In this document: positions 35,398 to 44,246 of the stretch, piece after piece
Layout of the letters: each line of letters opens with the position of its first letter
Position numbering within the stretch: the first letter of the stretch is position 1
The notes under the pieces: model-generated
The model's input: the letters and a program-made list of their open reading frames with translations, nothing else
Told to the model about the DNA's origin: nothing
Database searches by the model: none
Made by a program: the position numbers and the translations under genes
Source of the DNA: Hippophae tibetana
Taxonomy: Eukaryota; Streptophyta; Magnoliopsida; Rosales; Elaeagnaceae
NCBI GenBank assembly: GCA_037013495.1
Contig: CM072812.1
Location: forward strand, 69,819,340-69,883,339
DNA: 64,000 bases
Reading direction: 5' to 3'

Positions 35398-35991
35398 TTA
35401 AAATCTTACCACATATGATTCATCAAATAGAAGAGGACTCTCATGTGGGGTAGCTATTAGATGTACATTCTCACCAAAATATTCATCTTGGTTTGATTTA
35501 TGGTAAGAATGTGCAGATTGCATTGGAGAAAATGAACCACTACTTGATTTCATATGCATTCCTGGCATATAGTGAGGACCAATAGGATGGCTATATCCCA
35601 TACTGGATGTAGTTTGAGCGTAATGAGATTCCATGGGTAGCATGCCTGGCATGGATGGTGGCATGCTTGGCATGGATTGTGGCATGCCTGGCATGGAAAG
35701 TGGTATGCCTGGCATGGATGGTTGCATGCTTGGCCAATATGGAATGCCCTGGTTGTAGCATAATGTCATGGCTGACATTTGTTGTGATTGATGTTCTTTT
35801 AGAGTGGCAATATCACTTATCACTGAGGCCTTAAAGGAGTTGAATTTTTCTTCAATTTTAGTGTACTTCTCCTTACTTACCGTCTGAGGCTTTTTGTTTT
35901 GGAATGTCAAAATACTCCATATAACCATCATATTGGCTACCTCTCCTAACACGACCAGGATGCTCGCGTCCAAATGCATGATATAAAACAT
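35398..35991 (-). CDS. En/Spm-type protein, coiled-coil and Met/Pro-rich exon
   Basis: An open 197-codon segment. Its first part, charged and helix-prone (KEKYTKIEEKFNSFKASVI), fits the C-terminal coiled-coil of plant En/Spm 'PTTA'-type proteins. It is followed by an unusual run of about ten near-repeats of the pattern SMPGMP (35,640-35,740). The segment ends at a likely splice border before the DUF8039-like exon. Its 5' portion (35,827-36,070) is duplicated at 41,587-41,823 in the subterminal region. The start is an exon border and not an initiation site. Confidence 0.65.
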   Translation of the reverse strand: MFYIMHLDASILVVLGEVANMMVIWSILTFQNKKPQTVSKEKYTKIEEKFNSFKASVISDIATLKEHQSQQMSAMTLCYNQGIPYWPSMQPSMPGIPLSMPGMPQSMPSMPPSMPGMLPMESHYAQTTSSMGYSHPIGPHYMPGMHMKSSSGSFSPMQSAHSYHKSNQDEYFGENVHLIATPHESPLLFDESYVVRF

Positions 35992-36323
35992 CTCTCCCAG
36001 GCTCTTCGATTATTTCACCCCTGGATATTTTTTCTTGAACAGCTCTCTACAAATAATAAAGCACACAAACATATCATTCATTATTACATCAATTATTAAA
36101 TATCATTAAGACTTTTTATCAACCGAAATTACTAACCAACTTATTTAATTGTTTTTCTCCTCACTGAGTCACCGGTCTTGAATTCTTCGTTTTGGGAGTC
36201 TTTGTTTCTATCTACAATTCAATTCGGGTAACAGGTCTACCCAATTCAGCTTCCTACATAAATTATGAAAATTTTATTAACAATGACATGAAATTAAATC
36301 AAGGAAAATAAATATAAAAATAT

Positions 36324-37069
36324 TTATAAATTAAGACAAATTAATAATACCATTCTATATCTAACTTCAGGATTTGAAGACCTCCCAGTACGGTTAGGAA
36401 GAATGTTATGCATTTGTACATTCTGATGATCTTCTCTAATAATTTGAAATTCATCTGAACGTCTATAATCCACAAAGTCTTTCCAAACTTGAGGTGTAAT
36501 CCAGGGGTGTCCTTCAGGGATTTTGTAGATCACATTCTCATCAAGTGTTCCAAATATGGAAAGACATAATTTCTTGCCAATCTGGAAGTCTTGTATTCCT
36601 TCCACGCCTTATTTGCAATCTTATAACACTTGCCCTTCCAATTGTCATCGACTTTGTAACGATTCTGTAAAAACACAGTACAAAAGATTAGATATAATAC
36701 ACCTAATATAATATATATATTGATTATAAAATATAAGAGACTTACACAAATGGTTATCCATATTTTAAACTTTTCTGCATCATCAACCTCAGACCAATCA
36801 TTTATATTGATTGGTATACTGGACTTTGCCAGTCGACCAATAGAGGATTTCAATTGTTGACCAGTTTTCCCTATTGGATTACCAGTAGCATCAAATAGAA
36901 CAGGTATTCTATTATCTAGGTTAAGTGGAGCATCAGGTATATTCGTCCAACCTCTTCTTTTCAAATACCCCAATGGATCATTTGGATCTACAAGCTCTGT
37001 TATCCGAATATCCATGAAATATCTACAAACAATGAAGAAATATAAATTAATTGACAATTTTAGGAACAT
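36324..37069 (-). pseudogene. En/Spm Transposase_24-like segment, one intron, one frameshift
   Basis: This is the N-terminal part of the second CACTA protein. It reads MDIRITELVDPND..., then W....D......FKIWITIC, an intron with GT (36,745) and AG (36,665) borders, NRYKVDDNWKGKCYKIANKAWKEYKTSRLARNY, a frameshift near 36,560-36,600, then WITPQVWKDFVDYRRSDEFQ. This order is typical of the plant transposase En/Spm family (Transposase_24). The 81-bp intron is a multiple of three and lacks stops, so it looks open. The protein probably binds subterminal repeats, as TNPA-like partners do. Regulation is unknown. Confidence 0.75.
36665..36745 (-). other. 81-bp intron in En/Spm-like gene
   Basis: Begins GTAAGTCTC and ends TTTTTACAG on the minus strand. 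It joins FKIWITIC to NRYKVDDNWKG, restoring the family pattern. Its length is 27 codons without a stop. Confidence 0.72.
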
Positions 37070-37120
37070 ACATATATATAAGAGTTATTACAACAATATA
37101 ATATAGAACATACGTTATGT

Positions 37121-37630
37121 TTAATTAGGTTGTTGATCGTATACATATATTCCTTCACAATCACTTCGAGTCCATGACGAAGAATCATCATCAACAATTA
37201 GATCATCAGATACATTAGGCAATTTATTTGAGAAATTACTAATATTGGTTAATGTATCAAGCATAGAGTCATCATCTTCTACAACATCACAATGGTAAAA
37301 CTCTTTTTGTGGAGGCGTTAACACAACAGACCATCTTGGATCAATTTGATCGCTCGCGTAAAATAGTTGTTTTGCATGAAGTACTAACGTGAAAGGATCA
37401 TCAGTGTGACTTATCCTAGATAAATTTACAAGGGTAAATCCAAAATTATCTATTTTATATCCAACATTGATAACATCTTCGACCCAATCACACAAGAAAA
37501 TTGTTTCATGGAAGACTTCATAATCCAATTCCCAAATCTCTTGTATTATACCATAATATGTTCTATTAGAAAGTACATGATTAGCATCTTTTGAACTGGA
37601 AAATTGCATAGTTTGTGCAACCATCTTCAT
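37121..37630 (-). CDS. DUF4216 domain, C-terminal part of TNP2 transposase
   Basis: An open 169-codon exon. The YYGIIQEIWELDY block, a FLCDWV block, GFTLVNLSRI and the FYASDQIDPRWSVVLT block match DUF4216, the C-terminal domain that follows DUF4218 in plant CACTA TNP2 proteins. An acidic tail (VVEDDDSMLD, IVDDDSS) precedes the stop at 37,121. It is separated from the preceding exon (ending about 38,089) by an AT-rich stretch of about 450 bp that is probably an intron; DUF4216 lacks its N-terminal part in the open segment, which is likely encoded further upstream near 37,650-37,930. Confidence 0.8.
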   Translation of the reverse strand: MKMVAQTMQFSSSKDANHVLSNRTYYGIIQEIWELDYEVFHETIFLCDWVEDVINVGYKIDNFGFTLVNLSRISHTDDPFTLVLHAKQLFYASDQIDPRWSVVLTPPQKEFYHCDVVEDDDSMLDTLTNISNFSNKLPNVSDDLIVDDDSSSWTRSDCEGIYVYDQQPN

Positions 37631-38088
37631 CCCACTATTTTGATTTACTCGAACTTTGTCCCTAGCTTGATTCGTAAACCTCGATCCATTTATTGTGAAA
37701 CTATAAAATGATTTGACATCGAATTTTGGCCCATGTGCAAGCCATTGTAAACTTTCTAATATTTTATGATTGGGTTTCTTGAGTTCATCTCGAATCTATG
37801 TATACAAAAACACAAAATGTCTTTAGAGCAAAAAACATTGAATAGATATAGGAAGATACATGCATGATTTTTTTGTTTGTGACACTTACATGGTTGCGAA
37901 ACCAATTAATAAGCTCTCGCTTATGTTCATCATACAACCATTTTTCTCCTCTATTTTTTATAACGAGGATCGATCTTCAATAAATTTAAATGCATCATGT
38001 AATGTTATTAAATATATATTAAGTTATATATCATCATTAATAGTTAAATAAAAAATGATTTTTGCAATCATGAAACAATGAACATCAC

Positions 38089-39051
38089 TTACTCTATGTA
38101 CGGTTGTGCCTCATTATCATTTACCAAAATGATTCGGTGTGCTTTTTCCCATCGAGTGCGATCAATAAATAATTTCTTACTTCCACCAAGCGTAGGGTTA
38201 CATACTTGGATCATGTGACGTTCTAAGAACAACTTGTGCATAGGATTCCCAATTTCAGTGCAACCACTAAAGTATTCAGAACAAAACTCAATGGCCTCTT
38301 CAGCAATGTAGCATTCCACCATGCATCCTTCAGGTCGATATCTATTATTTACATATCCTTTAAAGACTTGCATATATCTCTCAAAAGGATACATCCACCT
38401 TAAGTAAGTAGGACCACATAATTGAACCTCTCGAACTAAATGAAAGTGAATCATTATATCAAAGAAAGAAGGAGGAAAATATTTTTCAATTAGACACAAA
38501 GTCTCTACAATTTCTTTGTGTAAAGAATTTAACTTGCCAATTGATATAGATTTCTTGCATATTGTATTGAAGAATGAACAAAGCCAAATTATTGATAATC
38601 GAACATGTTTTGGAAGAATTGATCTAATAGCAACTGGTAATAACTGTTGCATTAAGATATGACAGTCATGTGATTTCAATCCATACAGTCTCTTATCGGT
38701 GATAGACACAAAATTTCTTAAGTTGGATGAGTAACCATCAGGAACTTTCACACCCTCCAAACATTTACAAAACACATCCTTCTCTTTTGTTGACATTGTA
38801 TATGATGCTGGTGGTAAGTATGTTTGATTCTTATCATTTTCCACCCTTGGTTCCAATTCAGGCCGTATGCCTAGTTTTTTTAAATCCAATCTTGCTTTAA
38901 TTCCATCTTTTGTTTTTCCAGGTATATTAAGTAAAGTACCAATCAAGCTCTCACATACATTCTTCTCAATGTGCATGACATCTAAGATGTGACGAATGTG
39001 TAGGTCTTTCCAATAAGGTAATTCCCAAAATATTGATTTTTTTTCCAACAA
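38089..39051 (-). CDS. TNP2 transposase, Transposase_21 end and DUF4218
   Basis: An open 320-codon segment: the end of the TNP2 catalytic region (ILDVMHIEKNVCESLIGTLL block, then YTMSTKEK) followed by DUF4218 (KRLYGLKSHDCHILMQQLLP, SIIWLCSFFN, LCLIEKYFPPSFFDIM, HLVREV, MYPFERYMQVFKGYV and NRYRPEGCMVECYIAEEAIEFC). All these blocks are well conserved and uninterrupted. The open start is a frameshift point: the preceding sequence (39,052-39,110) reads as the same protein in another frame. The gene is transcribed toward the lower coordinates, with the DUF4216 exon next. Confidence 0.88.
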   Translation of the reverse strand: MLEKKSIFWELPYWKDLHIRHILDVMHIEKNVCESLIGTLLNIPGKTKDGIKARLDLKKLGIRPELEPRVENDKNQTYLPPASYTMSTKEKDVFCKCLEGVKVPDGYSSNLRNFVSITDKRLYGLKSHDCHILMQQLLPVAIRSILPKHVRLSIIWLCSFFNTICKKSISIGKLNSLHKEIVETLCLIEKYFPPSFFDIMIHFHLVREVQLCGPTYLRWMYPFERYMQVFKGYVNNRYRPEGCMVECYIAEEAIEFCSEYFSGCTEIGNPMHKLFLERHMIQVCNPTLGGSKKLFIDRTRWEKAHRIILVNDNEAQPYIE

Positions 39052-39089
39052 CCATGGTAAGTCGGTTCAAACTCTTTCGTTTCCCTACC

Positions 39090-39686
39090 TTAGTGAGTTT
39101 TTTTCATCTTTCCATATCGTTTGAATGTTATCCTATTCAATTGCCTTAATATCTCAATACCTCGCAAAGGTCGAGTTGCATGATCATGATCTTCTTCACC
39201 ATCGAACGGTTTCTTTTGGTATCTAAACTTGTGTCCAGATGGAAAAAATCGTCTATGTCTTCTATAAGACATCTTTCGTCCGTGAACAAGATAAGTTGGA
39301 GAAGTTCCATCACTACATATAGGACATCCCTTGTAACCTTTTGTTGCATGTCCTGATAAGTTTCCATAGGCAGGAAAATCATTAATTGTCCATAAAAGGA
39401 CCCCTTTCAAGTTAAAGTGTTCTTTTTTATGTGCATCGTAAAAATTTACACCATCATTCCACAACGTCTTTAAATCACCTATCAGAGGCTGCAAATATAC
39501 ATCAATATCAACACCGGGTTGTTTCGGTCCTGAGATTAATAATGTTAACACCATGAATTTTCTTTTCATACACAACCAGGGAGGAAGGTTGTATGTTACC
39601 ATAATTACTGGCCAACAACTATATCTACTACTGAGGGAACTCTGTGGATTAATTCCATCAGCAGCAATGCAAGACGAAGATTGCAC
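39090..39686 (-). pseudogene. TNP2 transposase, Transposase_21 catalytic part
   Basis: An open 198-codon segment of the DDE-type Transposase_21 domain: ADGINPQSSLSSRYSCWPV, a LTLLISGPKQPGVDIDVYLQ block, LLWTINDFPAYG, GCPICSDGTS and the RRHRRFFP block. The acidic residues expected for catalysis are visible in ADG, PGVDIDV and the later segment. It is joined to the N-terminal exon across a frameshift near 39,680 and to the DUF4218 segment across another near 39,060-39,110. These two shifts make an intact transposase unlikely. Confidence 0.86.
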
Positions 39687-40405
39687 GGATCAGATGAAAA
39701 TTGAAGAGATAAATTATCTACTACTTTCCAATTTGGAGAATCACAAGGATGACGTAGCACCCCATCATCAGATCGATTATCTGAATGCCAAGTCAACATC
39801 TTTGATGTATATTTACTATTGAACAACCTTTGAAAGCGAGGAATCGAAGGAAAGTACCAAAGAACCTTTGTAGGCACGCCTTTCTTATGTGTTGTACTCT
39901 CATTTGTACCATGCTTCCATCTCGATTCTTTACACATAGGACAATCATGTAATGTCTCATATTCTTTTCTATAAAGAATGCAATCATTAGGACAAGCGTG
40001 AATCTTATGATATTCCATGTCAAATGGACTAAGAGATTTCTTCACTTCATACATTGAAGATGGCAATTCAATACCCTCAGGAAACATATCAACTAGTAGA
40101 TTTAGTAATTCTATGAATCCCTTGTCAGAAAAACCATGTTTTGCCTTCACATTGTACAAATGAACCAATCCCGACATTTTAGTGTAATTTTTGCATTTTA
40201 GATACAACGGTTTTTCGGCATCTTCTATAAGTTTATTAAAGGTTTTGGAATCATCCTCGCGTAATTCATCTTCAACACCATGAAACATATTTTCTGTCTG
40301 TACATTATGATAAGATGTATGTAATCTACTCACATTCTTATTTATCTTTTCTCCATGAGTATTATCAATATTTTCTCCATGATAATACCAACATTTATAG
40401 CTCAA
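39605..40405 (-). pseudogene. TNP2 transposase, N-terminal part
   Basis: An open 266-codon segment. It includes an acidic linker, the LLNLLVDMFPEG block, the zinc-binding ACPNDCILYRKEYE..HDCPMC motif and VPTKVLWYFPSIPRFQRLF, all characteristic of plant CACTA TNP2. The earlier N-terminal zinc block is in a separate exon on the same strand at about 40,440-40,610 (MDKSWMSKC-like start; compare the copy at 31,820-31,980). From about 39,685 the frame is wrong relative to the family. The true start codon is probably in that upstream exon, near 40,600. Confidence 0.86.
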
Positions 40406-40439
40406 TAGAATACCATTACGGATAAGGTGATACTTAACC

Positions 40440-40605
40440 TAATCAAATTCATGAAATCGCTCATTTTTACATTTAACGCATGGGCATCGAATCATACTAC
40501 TTCCAGTATTACTATTTCTACAAGCAAATTCCATGAAACTTTCAACTCCAAAAATATAATCTTGCTCAATTCTACACTTTGACATCCAAGATTTGTCCAT
40601 TTTCT
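40440..40605 (-). CDS. TNP2 first exon (Transpos_assoc-like)
   Basis: On the minus strand from ATG near 40,600 a short reading starts MDKSWM, continues through FMEFACRNS, then an IRCPC block and a short tail to about 40,440, where stops begin. MDKSWM and the RCPC..C pattern are the hallmark of the N-terminal transposase-associated domain of plant CACTA proteins. The same exon is preserved in the outer element at 31,820-31,980. The intron/exon border with the 40,405 segment is not resolved. Confidence 0.68.
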
Positions 40606-41439
40606 ATTAATAACATTAATTAAACATATTACTTAATTATGTATACAATGAATATATTTCAAGTATTATTATATATAAATTTCATAATTATTAGAATATA
40701 TATCAAAACATACATAATGCAAAACAATTATCATTTTAATCATTTTACAAAACAATTTCTATACAAATTAAAAAATAAGCAACATGTTAGCATGAATATA
40801 TAAAAACCAATCACGCATTTTGGTTGATTCTAATTTCTAAGCATGTTACTATATTATAATTAAAAATTAATAATAATTATACGTATATAAATAAATTTGT
40901 GCACGTATAGTAAACTCACAACATTTCAGATATTATTTCCACATAAAATAAGTCAAACATAATAACAAGTAAAATAAAAAAAACATACCTAAATCAAAAA
41001 TTTATACAAAATATAAAACAAACTGAATAATAAGCTCCAAAATTCTACTTAATAAAATATAATTATTTATAATATATAAATAAATTTATCCACACAGTAA
41101 ATATATATAAACCCTCAAACCCACAACATTTCAGATATTATTTCCACATAAAATAAGTCAAACATAACAAACAAAATAAAAAACATACCTAAATCAAGAA
41201 TTTATACAAAAAATGGGTATAATTTTTTTTAATAGTTTGCTCAAAAAAATAGTAGAATTGAAAGATAATGTGAGAAGAGGAATATAAGTTACAAAACAAC
41301 ATTACAATGGTGGTCGGAGGTGGCCGGAAATTTAGAAAAAAGGTGGCACACGGTGTAGATTTTGGGAGAAAATGGAGGAAAGAGAGGAAGAAAAATGGGT
41401 TCTGCGTAAAAAATGAACCGAATTTGGATATATTAGGTG

Positions 41440-42024
41440 GATAGCGTTGGTTCTCCACGTCAACCGACGCTACGTCACGTGGATAGCGTCGGTTTTCCAC
41501 GTCAACCGACGCTACGTCAATCGACGATATCCACGTGACATAGCATTGGTTCTCCATGTCAACCGACGCTATCCAATTTGTTGTAGTGCCTTAAAGGAGT
41601 TTAATTCTTCTTCAATTTTAGTGTACTTCTCCTTACTTACCGTCTGAGGCTTTTGTTTTGGAATACTCCATAGAACCATCAATTGGCTACCTCCCCTAAC
41701 ACGACCAGGATGCTCACGTCTGAATGCATGATATAAAGCATCTCTCCCAGGCTCTTCGATTATTTCACCCCTGGATATTTTTTCTTGAACAACACTCTAC
41801 AAATAATAAAGCACACAAACAATTATCAACCTGACGTAGTGTCGGTTGACATGGCGAACCGACGCTATCTACATGGATAGCATCGGTTGAGGGGGAGAAA
41901 TGACGCTACATCCAACATGGATAGCGTCGGTTCTACACCGAACTGACTTTAAATTCATTATAAGTCGGTTTTTTCCAAAAATCGACTTTACACAGCGACT
42001 TAAATACCCATTTTTGTAGTAGTA
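41440..42024. repeat. 5' subterminal repeats of inner CACTA
   Basis: Arrays of GCGTCGGTT and its complement AACCGACGC, often paired head to head about 20 bp apart around CCACGTCA or CTCCA spacers (41,440-41,580 and 41,830-41,960), then AAGTCGGTT copies to the end. CACTA transposases and TNPA-like proteins bind such repeats. The arrays are split by a displaced coding fragment at 41,587-41,823. Confidence 0.85.
41587..41823 (-). repeat. displaced copy of En/Spm-gene segment
   Basis: This 237-bp stretch is a near copy of 35,827-36,070 of the same element (GCCTTAAAGGAGTT... to ...AAAGCACACAAACA), in the same orientation. Small deletions remove a few bases. It is inserted among subterminal repeats, directly after TTGTTGTAGTG, which itself looks like a CACTA terminus. 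It encodes nothing complete. Confidence 0.88.
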
Positions 42025-42144
42025 ATAGTAGTCAAAAGTGGATAGAAAATGAGAAAGAAAACTAGAGGGTGGAACTATATTTTGGAAGGGAAATGAGAAA
42101 ACATGATGGGGTTGTTGGTATGGGAGAGAGAAGAAAATAAAAGG

Positions 42145-42884
42145 AAAAAAATAGTGTCGGTTGATACATGAAACTGATGCTACACGTAGGATTTTAAGTC
42201 AGTTTTACATGTCAATTGATGCTACACGTGGTTTGCGTCAGTTGACACGTAGAATCGACTTAAAATCCTACGTGTAGTGTCAGTTGACACGTAGGATCGA
42301 TGTTATTCGTTACGAGTTAGTTGACCCATGGAACTAAACTGATGCTACATGTAGGATTTTAAGTCGGTTCTACGTGTCAACTGATGATATACGTGGCTTA
42401 AGTCGGTTGAAATGTAGAACTGACTTAAAATCCTATGTGTAGCATCGGTTGACACGTGAAACTGATGTTATATGTAGGATTTTAAGTCGGTTCTACGTGT
42501 CAACCGATGCTACACTTGGCTTGCGTCGGTTGAATGTAGAACTGACTTAAAATCCTACATGTAACGTCAGTTAACACGTAAGACCAATGTTATTCATTAC
42601 GTGTCGATTGACACATAGAACCGAACCAACGATATACGTAGGATTTTAAGTCAATTCTATCTGGCAACCAACGCAAGCGACATGTAGCGTCGGTTGACAA
42701 ATATAACCAACTTAAAATCCAACATGTAGTGTCAGTTCCACGTGTCAATCGACGCTAACTTTTGATTTTTCTAAAATTATTTAAAATGGTTTATAAGCTT
42801 ATCGATTTAAAATTCATTATAATTCGGTTTTAAGCAAAAAATAAACTTTAAATCCCAACTTAAATACTCTTTATTGTAATAGTA
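42145..42884. repeat. subterminal repeat array of outer CACTA
   Basis: About eight units of TAGGATTTTAAGTCGGTT and its inverse (AACTGACTTAAAATCCTA), alternating with CTACGTGTCAACCGATGCTA, so the array is rich in inverted pairs. It ends TTATTGTAATAGTA, a mutated CACTA-type terminus. Confidence 0.8.
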
Positions 42885-43640
42885 AAATAAATATTTTTAT
42901 TTATATTTTTAATATTTTTTATATATTTAGTTACATTTAAACTCAAATTAATTATAAATAATGTATTATATATTTATGTTATATTTTTATTCTTTTAAAA
43001 CACCAACAATGTTATTTTATAAAAATTATTTAAACTCTTTATTTCAATTATAAAATTATAAAATCTTATAATTATTTTATAATTTATTCTCATTATCTTC
43101 AATATAATTTGTAACAAGTAACTATCAATATTATTTGGTATAAAATAATTATTTATGTAATGTTATTTTATTTTTCTCTATTTTACATAAATATTGTTTA
43201 TTTCTTTTATTATCTATTCGTTTTAATTTTTTTTCTTCTCATTATAAAATATTTATCATTTGTATATTTTTTTTAAATAACTTTTCCTTTTTATTAAAAA
43301 TTAAAATAATTTTAAAAAATAAAATATCACTTAGATTTATGTTTTTTATTTGGTGGTCCTTGTTCCCTATTATAGATCATTGTTATGTCCTGCAATGATT
43401 TTAAGTAGGGATGAATGAAATATTCAAAATCAAGATTGGGAAATGGAGAGGGGTCCTCGATCGCACCTCATCTCGTTTACAACCCTACTTATACTTGTTA
43501 TCATCTTAGTAACTTGTTTTTAAACAAATTATACTTAAGTAGGACTATGAATTTTTTGATGAAATAACACACTATAATTTTTATATTTTTATAATTATAT
43601 TATTTACACACTCGTAACTGAAACTCTAATCTTAGATTTA
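42885..43640. other. AT-rich DNA, possible MITE remnant
   Basis: No gene. At 43,360-43,490 a less AT-rich block (GTAGGGATGAATG ... GGGTCCTCGATCGCACCTCATC) resembles the ends of the hAT-like insert at 8.74-9.29 kb in composition. The relationship is not established. Confidence 0.35.
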
Positions 43641-43799
43641 CTATATGTCTAAATAAATTATATGTCATTGAGCCATAAGCTCATTTGTTATCATACTATT
43701 ACTCTAAAAAGAAGATGATATAGTTTACACTCATATTATAAATCATCGATCATTTGCTTAAATTAACTTTCTTCAATTAAATTTATTGAAAATTAACTT

Positions 43800-44039
43800 A
43801 AGCATCGAAGTAGATATGACATCCGATATCGTTCTTTCTAATAGGTTTCTTATCTATTTCAATATCTATATCAACAGTTTGATTGTTGAACACATTAAGC
43901 ACAAAAATTGGATTCAACAATATGGGGTCGTAGATATGACACCCGATATCGTTCTTTCTAATAGGTTTCTTATCTATTTCAATATCTATATCAACAGTTT
44001 GATTGATGGACACATTAAGCACAAAAATTGGATTCAACA
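43800..44039. repeat. 120-bp tandem duplication at gypsy 5' LTR end
   Basis: Two adjacent 120-bp copies (AGATATGACA.CCGATATCG start near 43,812 and 43,932), each ending TTGGATTCAACAATAT.GGGTCGT, with only a few differences. The unit is the last part of the 5' LTR plus the first leader bases. The short ORFs through it on both strands are by-products of the repeat. Confidence 0.88.
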
Positions 44040-44246
44040 ATATAGGGTCGTCTGTAAGAAAACAATTTGGTGTTATAATTGATACAAGCTTACAAAAAAA
44101 CACCCATAACATTCATAGTGCTCTTTGTGTTCTTGATCATGTTTATCACATTTTTCCTATTATGGATCCTATTCGATCCATTGAGATTTCAAGATGAGTT
44201 TCCAAAAACATTCTCGAAGAATATCCTTCTTATCCATCTGAGTATA

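Larger units (their letters stand above)
32598..42024 (-). mobile_element. inner CACTA (En/Spm) DNA transposon, 9.4 kb
   Basis: The left end is CACTACTACAAAAAT. The right end, read inward, is the same string except that the outermost base has mutated (TACTACTACAAAAAT). The 3-bp target duplication ATA flanks it at 32,595-32,597 and 42,025-42,027, the size expected of CACTA elements. Both ends continue into subterminal repeats built from AAGTCGGTT/AACCGACTT and GCGTCGGTT motifs. All coding parts are on the minus strand, with the transposase proximal to the right end. The frames contain a few shifts, so autonomy is doubtful, but it is much fresher than the relic at 11-12.8 kb. Confidence 0.9.
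30390..42884 (-). mobile_element. outer CACTA element, internally deleted and split
   Basis: Parts of a CACTA element lie on both sides of the inner element. On the left are subterminal repeats with AAGTCG/CGACTT motifs (30,400-30,640), a piece matching the 3' end of the inner element's gene (30,785-31,260 versus 33,650-33,890 and 33,150-33,290), a piece matching 36,000-36,170 (31,370-31,530) and a piece matching the first transposase exon (31,820-31,980 versus 40,460-40,620). On the right, 42,145-42,860 is a second subterminal array ending TTGTAATAGTA. This is simplest as one internally deleted element of the same family into which the inner copy jumped. Its terminal CACTA motif on the left is degenerate and no target duplication was confirmed. 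Confidence 0.55.

Noticed and set aside
41447-41647. 66-codon ORF with repeated HVNRRYV pattern
   Set aside because: The apparent protein repeat is a translation of CACTA subterminal DNA repeats.
42145-42860. CRISPR-like repeat array
   Set aside because: Units occur in both orientations with no uniform spacers, in a plant genome; they are CACTA subterminal repeats.
43786-44112. Overlapping ORFs of about 100 codons on both strands
   Set aside because: They come from a 120-bp tandem duplication of non-coding LTR sequence, which keeps both strands open by chance.
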